Of a stretch of DNA of 43,953 bases, positions 41,680 to 43,953 are shown piece by piece. Numbering within the stretch: the first letter of the stretch is position 1; every line of letters begins with the position of its first letter. Position numbers and translations under genes: made by a program. The stretch covers positions 1 through 43,953 of the forward strand of contig CALLIG010000147.1 in the NCBI GenBank assembly GCA_938009735.1, written 5' to 3'. Source of the stretch: an uncultured Flavobacteriaceae bacterium. Lineage in GTDB: Bacteria; Bacteroidota; Bacteroidia; Flavobacteriales; Flavobacteriaceae. The notes under the pieces are model-generated. The model was not told where the DNA came from, did no database searches, and saw only the letters and a list, made by a program, of their open reading frames with translations.

Positions 41680-42983
41680 TCGTGTATGGTAAGTTTCAAA
41701 ATTTGCTTAGTCTTCGTTGTTACTGAAAATCGTTGGTCTGCCCTTTTGCCTATTACCCAAACTATAGCATCGCCAGAACATAGCAACCATTGTTTTTCTT
41801 TGGATAGAACATCGATCTTTTCATCCTTGAAATATTTGGAAAGCTTTTTCTTTCCTGACATTCCGAAGGGATAAAAATAGTCGCCTTTTTCCCATTTCCT
41901 GACGGTCAGGGGATAATTTAACGTTACTTTATCAAGATAAAGTATGTTTTTACCTACCTCTTTTAGCTCAGCTACTTCAGTAATATCCATATAAAAAGGA
42001 ATTTCCACTTCAGACTGACCTTCCTGTATTACATATTGAGCGTGGTCTTCATGCTGTAATTCCGCTAACAACAAATACTCCCGGTCTTTAAGTAAACGAT
42101 GCGTTTTCGATCGGACTTCCTTTCCGCTTATTCCTTCTAAAAGCTTTTCAATATCATCCCAGGCTGTAAAACCATAGTCTTTCAATAAGGCATGTAAATA
42201 GCCTTTCAAAGGACGTAATACCATTAATTCTGCAATAGAAATACGAATTCCGTCTGCGGTAGATTCAAAACATCTTGACCTTAAAAGCTCTACATGATTA
42301 TTTAGCAATTGATTTGAATCACTTAAATAAGAACTGGTCTTATTAAAATTATCTAAAAAAGTAGGATGCAGTTCCTTGAGAAGTGGAATGATTTCTTGAC
42401 GAATCTTATTCCGTAAATACTTCGTGTCATTATTACTTTTATCCTCTCTCCATGTTAGATTTTCGGCCTCAGCATATTCTAGAATCTGTGTTCTAGAAAA
42501 AGGTAATAGGGGTCTTGAAATGGTATCGGTTTTTTCGGGGATTCCAGTTAAACCTTCAATACCTGTTCCTCGCGAAAGATTGATCACAAAGGTCTCTAAA
42601 TTATCATCAGCATGATGTGCAGTAACTAACGTATCAATACCATTCTCTTGCATAATTTCAGCAAACCAAGCGTATCTTAGCTCTCTTGCTGCTACTTGAA
42701 TATTTACTTTGTTATTTAATACGTAACTATTTGTATCAAATTTAGTTACGTGAATTTTTTTTGTAAGACCAATTGCTAAAGTTCTAACAAATTGCTCATC
42801 ACCATCACTTTCACTTCCTCTAAGTTGAAAATTACAATGCGCTATATCAAAATCTACACCAGCTACATTAAATAAATGGGCTAAAACTACACTATCAAGC
42901 CCTCCACTACATGCAAGAATACACTTGCTTTCAAGAAGGTTTGAAAAATTGTTTTTGATATGTGTTTTGAATTCTGTTAGCAC
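41676..42983 (-). CDS. tilS: tRNA(Ile)-lysidine synthetase
   Basis: 435 residues from a GTG at 42983. The PP-loop is SGGLDS (26-31), the ATP-binding motif of the N-type ATP pyrophosphatase fold. Later blocks AHHADDNLETFVINLSRGTG and RDNLRNKIR-like (KYLRNKIRQEIIP) are standard for TilS. The C-terminal region (about 345-435) with KVTLNYPLTVRKWEKGDYF is the tRNA-binding domain. TilS converts C34 to lysidine in the minor tRNA-Ile (CAU anticodon), needed to read AUA; AUA-type decoding matters in this AT-rich genome. A TAnnTTTG box (TACCTTTG, 42988-42995) ends four bases before the GTG, so transcription may begin almost at the start codon. Confidence 0.93.
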   Translation of the reverse strand: MLTEFKTHIKNNFSNLLESKCILACSGGLDSVVLAHLFNVAGVDFDIAHCNFQLRGSESDGDEQFVRTLAIGLTKKIHVTKFDTNSYVLNNKVNIQVAARELRYAWFAEIMQENGIDTLVTAHHADDNLETFVINLSRGTGIEGLTGIPEKTDTISRPLLPFSRTQILEYAEAENLTWREDKSNNDTKYLRNKIRQEIIPLLKELHPTFLDNFNKTSSYLSDSNQLLNNHVELLRSRCFESTADGIRISIAELMVLRPLKGYLHALLKDYGFTAWDDIEKLLEGISGKEVRSKTHRLLKDREYLLLAELQHEDHAQYVIQEGQSEVEIPFYMDITEVAELKEVGKNILYLDKVTLNYPLTVRKWEKGDYFYPFGMSGKKKLSKYFKDEKIDVLSKEKQWLLCSGDAIVWVIGKRADQRFSVTTKTKQILKLTIHE

Positions 42984-42987
42984 CGTA

Positions 42988-42995
42988 CAAAGGTA
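42988..42995 (-). promoter_or_regulatory. Possible tilS-dsbD promoter -7 box
   Basis: The minus strand reads TACCTTTG, an exact TAnnTTTG match, in the 24-base gap after the hydrolase gene. A TTG at the correct spacing is missing. If used, the mRNA would be leaderless. Confidence 0.3.
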
Positions 42996-43007
42996 AGATT
43001 ATCGTAA

Positions 43008-43835
43008 TTAAACTAACCGTTCTTTTAACCAACTTGTAATAGCAGTTAACATTTCGTCACTACACAAATCATAATGAAGTTCATGAAAACCACCTTCGTA
43101 TAATTTCAAAGTAGTATTATTTGAGTTTTGATGAAACTCTTGGGTTGCTTTATGATCAATAATTTGATCAGCTGTACCATGTGTTAGCAAAGTTTCAATG
43201 GATAATTTTGAAGTGTATTCAATCGCCCATTCTCCCGCATCCATAATAGGAAATGAAAACATGGGACTTACTTGATCATGAACCAAAGGGTCATTCTTAT
43301 ACTTTTCCACTTCCTCAGGAATTCTAGAAATCCCTTTAGGGTCAAGTCCAGATGGCAATGTTATTGAAGGCATAATTTTCAACATAAACTTCCCTAAAAA
43401 CATCTTCCATTTAGGAGGCTGAAATGCTAATCTTAAATATGGACTAGTCGCAACAATACCCTTTATTTTAGTTTTCCTTCTCATGGCATAATTTAGCACC
43501 AAGTTACCGCCCATACTATGTCCGTAAAGGAATATTGGCAAATTCGGATAAACCTCAACTGCCTTTTCAATCGCTTCATTAAGAATATCAAGTAAAGCTT
43601 CAAAGCTAGGGCAATGTCCTCTTTTTCCAGTAGATTTTCCATGTCCCACATTATCAAAAGTAACAACGGCCAAACTCGAAGAAACTAGACTAGGAATGAC
43701 ATTAGGCTTATACCGACCTGAATGTTCTCCGAATCCGTGTACAAGAACCACTACTCCTTTAATTTCTTGTGGCTTTGTATGGAATCCGAATACTTCGCAA
43801 CCATGCAAGTGGAACTTAAATTCTGTTGTTTCCAT
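43008..43835 (-). CDS. Alpha/beta hydrolase, monoacylglycerol-lipase-like (serine aminopeptidase S33 type)
   Basis: The ATG at 43835 is used (275 residues); a TTG nine bases upstream would add three. The oxyanion region is LVHGFGEHSGRY, the nucleophile elbow is GHSMGG with S107, the acid is D223 in HGTADQIID, and the base is H251 in GGFHELHYD. This triad and the HGxGEHSGRY motif match the Hydrolase_4/monoacylglycerol lipase group. It has no signal peptide, so it should be cytoplasmic, acting on monoacylglycerols, lysolipids or similar esters. It starts 21 bases after the stop of the chorismate-utilising gene, perhaps in one transcript. Confidence 0.88.
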   Translation of the reverse strand: METTEFKFHLHGCEVFGFHTKPQEIKGVVVLVHGFGEHSGRYKPNVIPSLVSSSLAVVTFDNVGHGKSTGKRGHCPSFEALLDILNEAIEKAVEVYPNLPIFLYGHSMGGNLVLNYAMRRKTKIKGIVATSPYLRLAFQPPKWKMFLGKFMLKIMPSITLPSGLDPKGISRIPEEVEKYKNDPLVHDQVSPMFSFPIMDAGEWAIEYTSKLSIETLLTHGTADQIIDHKATQEFHQNSNNTTLKLYEGGFHELHYDLCSDEMLTAITSWLKERLV

Positions 43836-43856
43836 TGGGTTCAAGTTAAGTGATTT

Positions 43857-43953
43857 TTACTGAATATTTTCTAGCACTTCTCGCATAGCCTTGGCTTTTA
43901 AAAGGCATTCTTCATATTCTTTCTCAGGAATCGACTTTGCTGTAATTGCCCCA
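43857..43953 (-). CDS. Chorismate-binding enzyme, C-terminal fragment (PabB/TrpE/MenF family)
   Basis: Only the last 31 residues and stop are in the window: GAITAKSIPEKEYEECLLKA, then KAMREVLENIQ. The GAIT start and the following KEYEECLLKAKA-like helix are the conserved C-terminal end of chorismate-binding enzymes (aminodeoxychorismate, anthranilate and isochorismate synthases). In Bacteroidota the aminodeoxychorismate synthase component I fits best, but this fragment cannot separate the members. The gene continues beyond 43953. Confidence 0.6.
   Translation of the reverse strand, partial: GAITAKSIPEKEYEECLLKAKAMREVLENIQ

Noticed and set aside
1-43953. A mobile island or prophage inside the window
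   Set aside because: No transposase, integrase, tRNA-flanked repeats or abrupt composition change; genes are housekeeping or typical family-wide accessory types.

Overview
The window looks like chromosomal DNA from a marine member of the Flavobacteriaceae (Bacteroidota). The reasons are AT-rich DNA, a giant protein with a type IX secretion (T9SS) C-terminal domain, a TonB-dependent receptor operon with DUF4249 lipoproteins, a GldL-like membrane protein, a lipoprotein sulfatase paired with a glycosidase-like lipoprotein, and promoter-like TAnnTTTG boxes. I see no insertion sequence, prophage, CRISPR array, rRNA or tRNA. No species can be named from the sequence alone.

Layout. 1-949 (minus): the start of a membrane-bound AraC-type regulator and a small exported protein. 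1132-3872 (plus): a sulfatase/glycosidase lipoprotein pair. 3873-10557 (minus): the branched-chain amino acid operon ilvD-ilvB-methyltransferase-ilvN-ilvC. It is preceded by an 18-residue leader peptide, half of it Ile/Leu/Val, followed by a terminator hairpin and a possible competing antiterminator. This reads as a classical ribosome-mediated attenuator. 10596-15434 (minus): a 1612-residue T9SS surface protein built from duplicated modules and four tandem 71-residue repeats. 15838-19337 (minus): a 5-oxoprolinase operon (pxpA-pxpB-pxpC) led by an NRAMP-fold transporter that lacks the usual metal-binding residues. 19555-23266 (plus): small proteins (nuclease-like, three-fold GldL-like, exported helical), a Tat-exported aminotransferase, and an exported two-domain protein.

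23861-25420 (minus): a membrane-spanning TIR protein with a cytoplasmic TIR domain, a long charged coiled coil, one membrane helix and an extracytoplasmic DUF1566-like domain. Then come comM and a five-gene operon, transcribed in the order TonB receptor, three DUF4249 lipoprotein paralogs, MG2-like exported protein. It ends in a terminator and starts beneath a perfect inverted repeat. 35940-43953: a penicillin-acylase-type hydrolase, a zinc metallopeptidase lipoprotein (plus), a DsbD-type thiol reductase overlapping tilS, a monoacylglycerol-lipase-like hydrolase, and the C-terminal end of a chorismate-utilising enzyme.

The strongest candidates for undescribed biology are the ilv attenuator with its embedded methyltransferase gene, the TIR-transmembrane-DUF1566 protein, the TonB receptor/triple DUF4249/MG2 operon, and the NRAMP-like transporter tied to 5-oxoproline metabolism.
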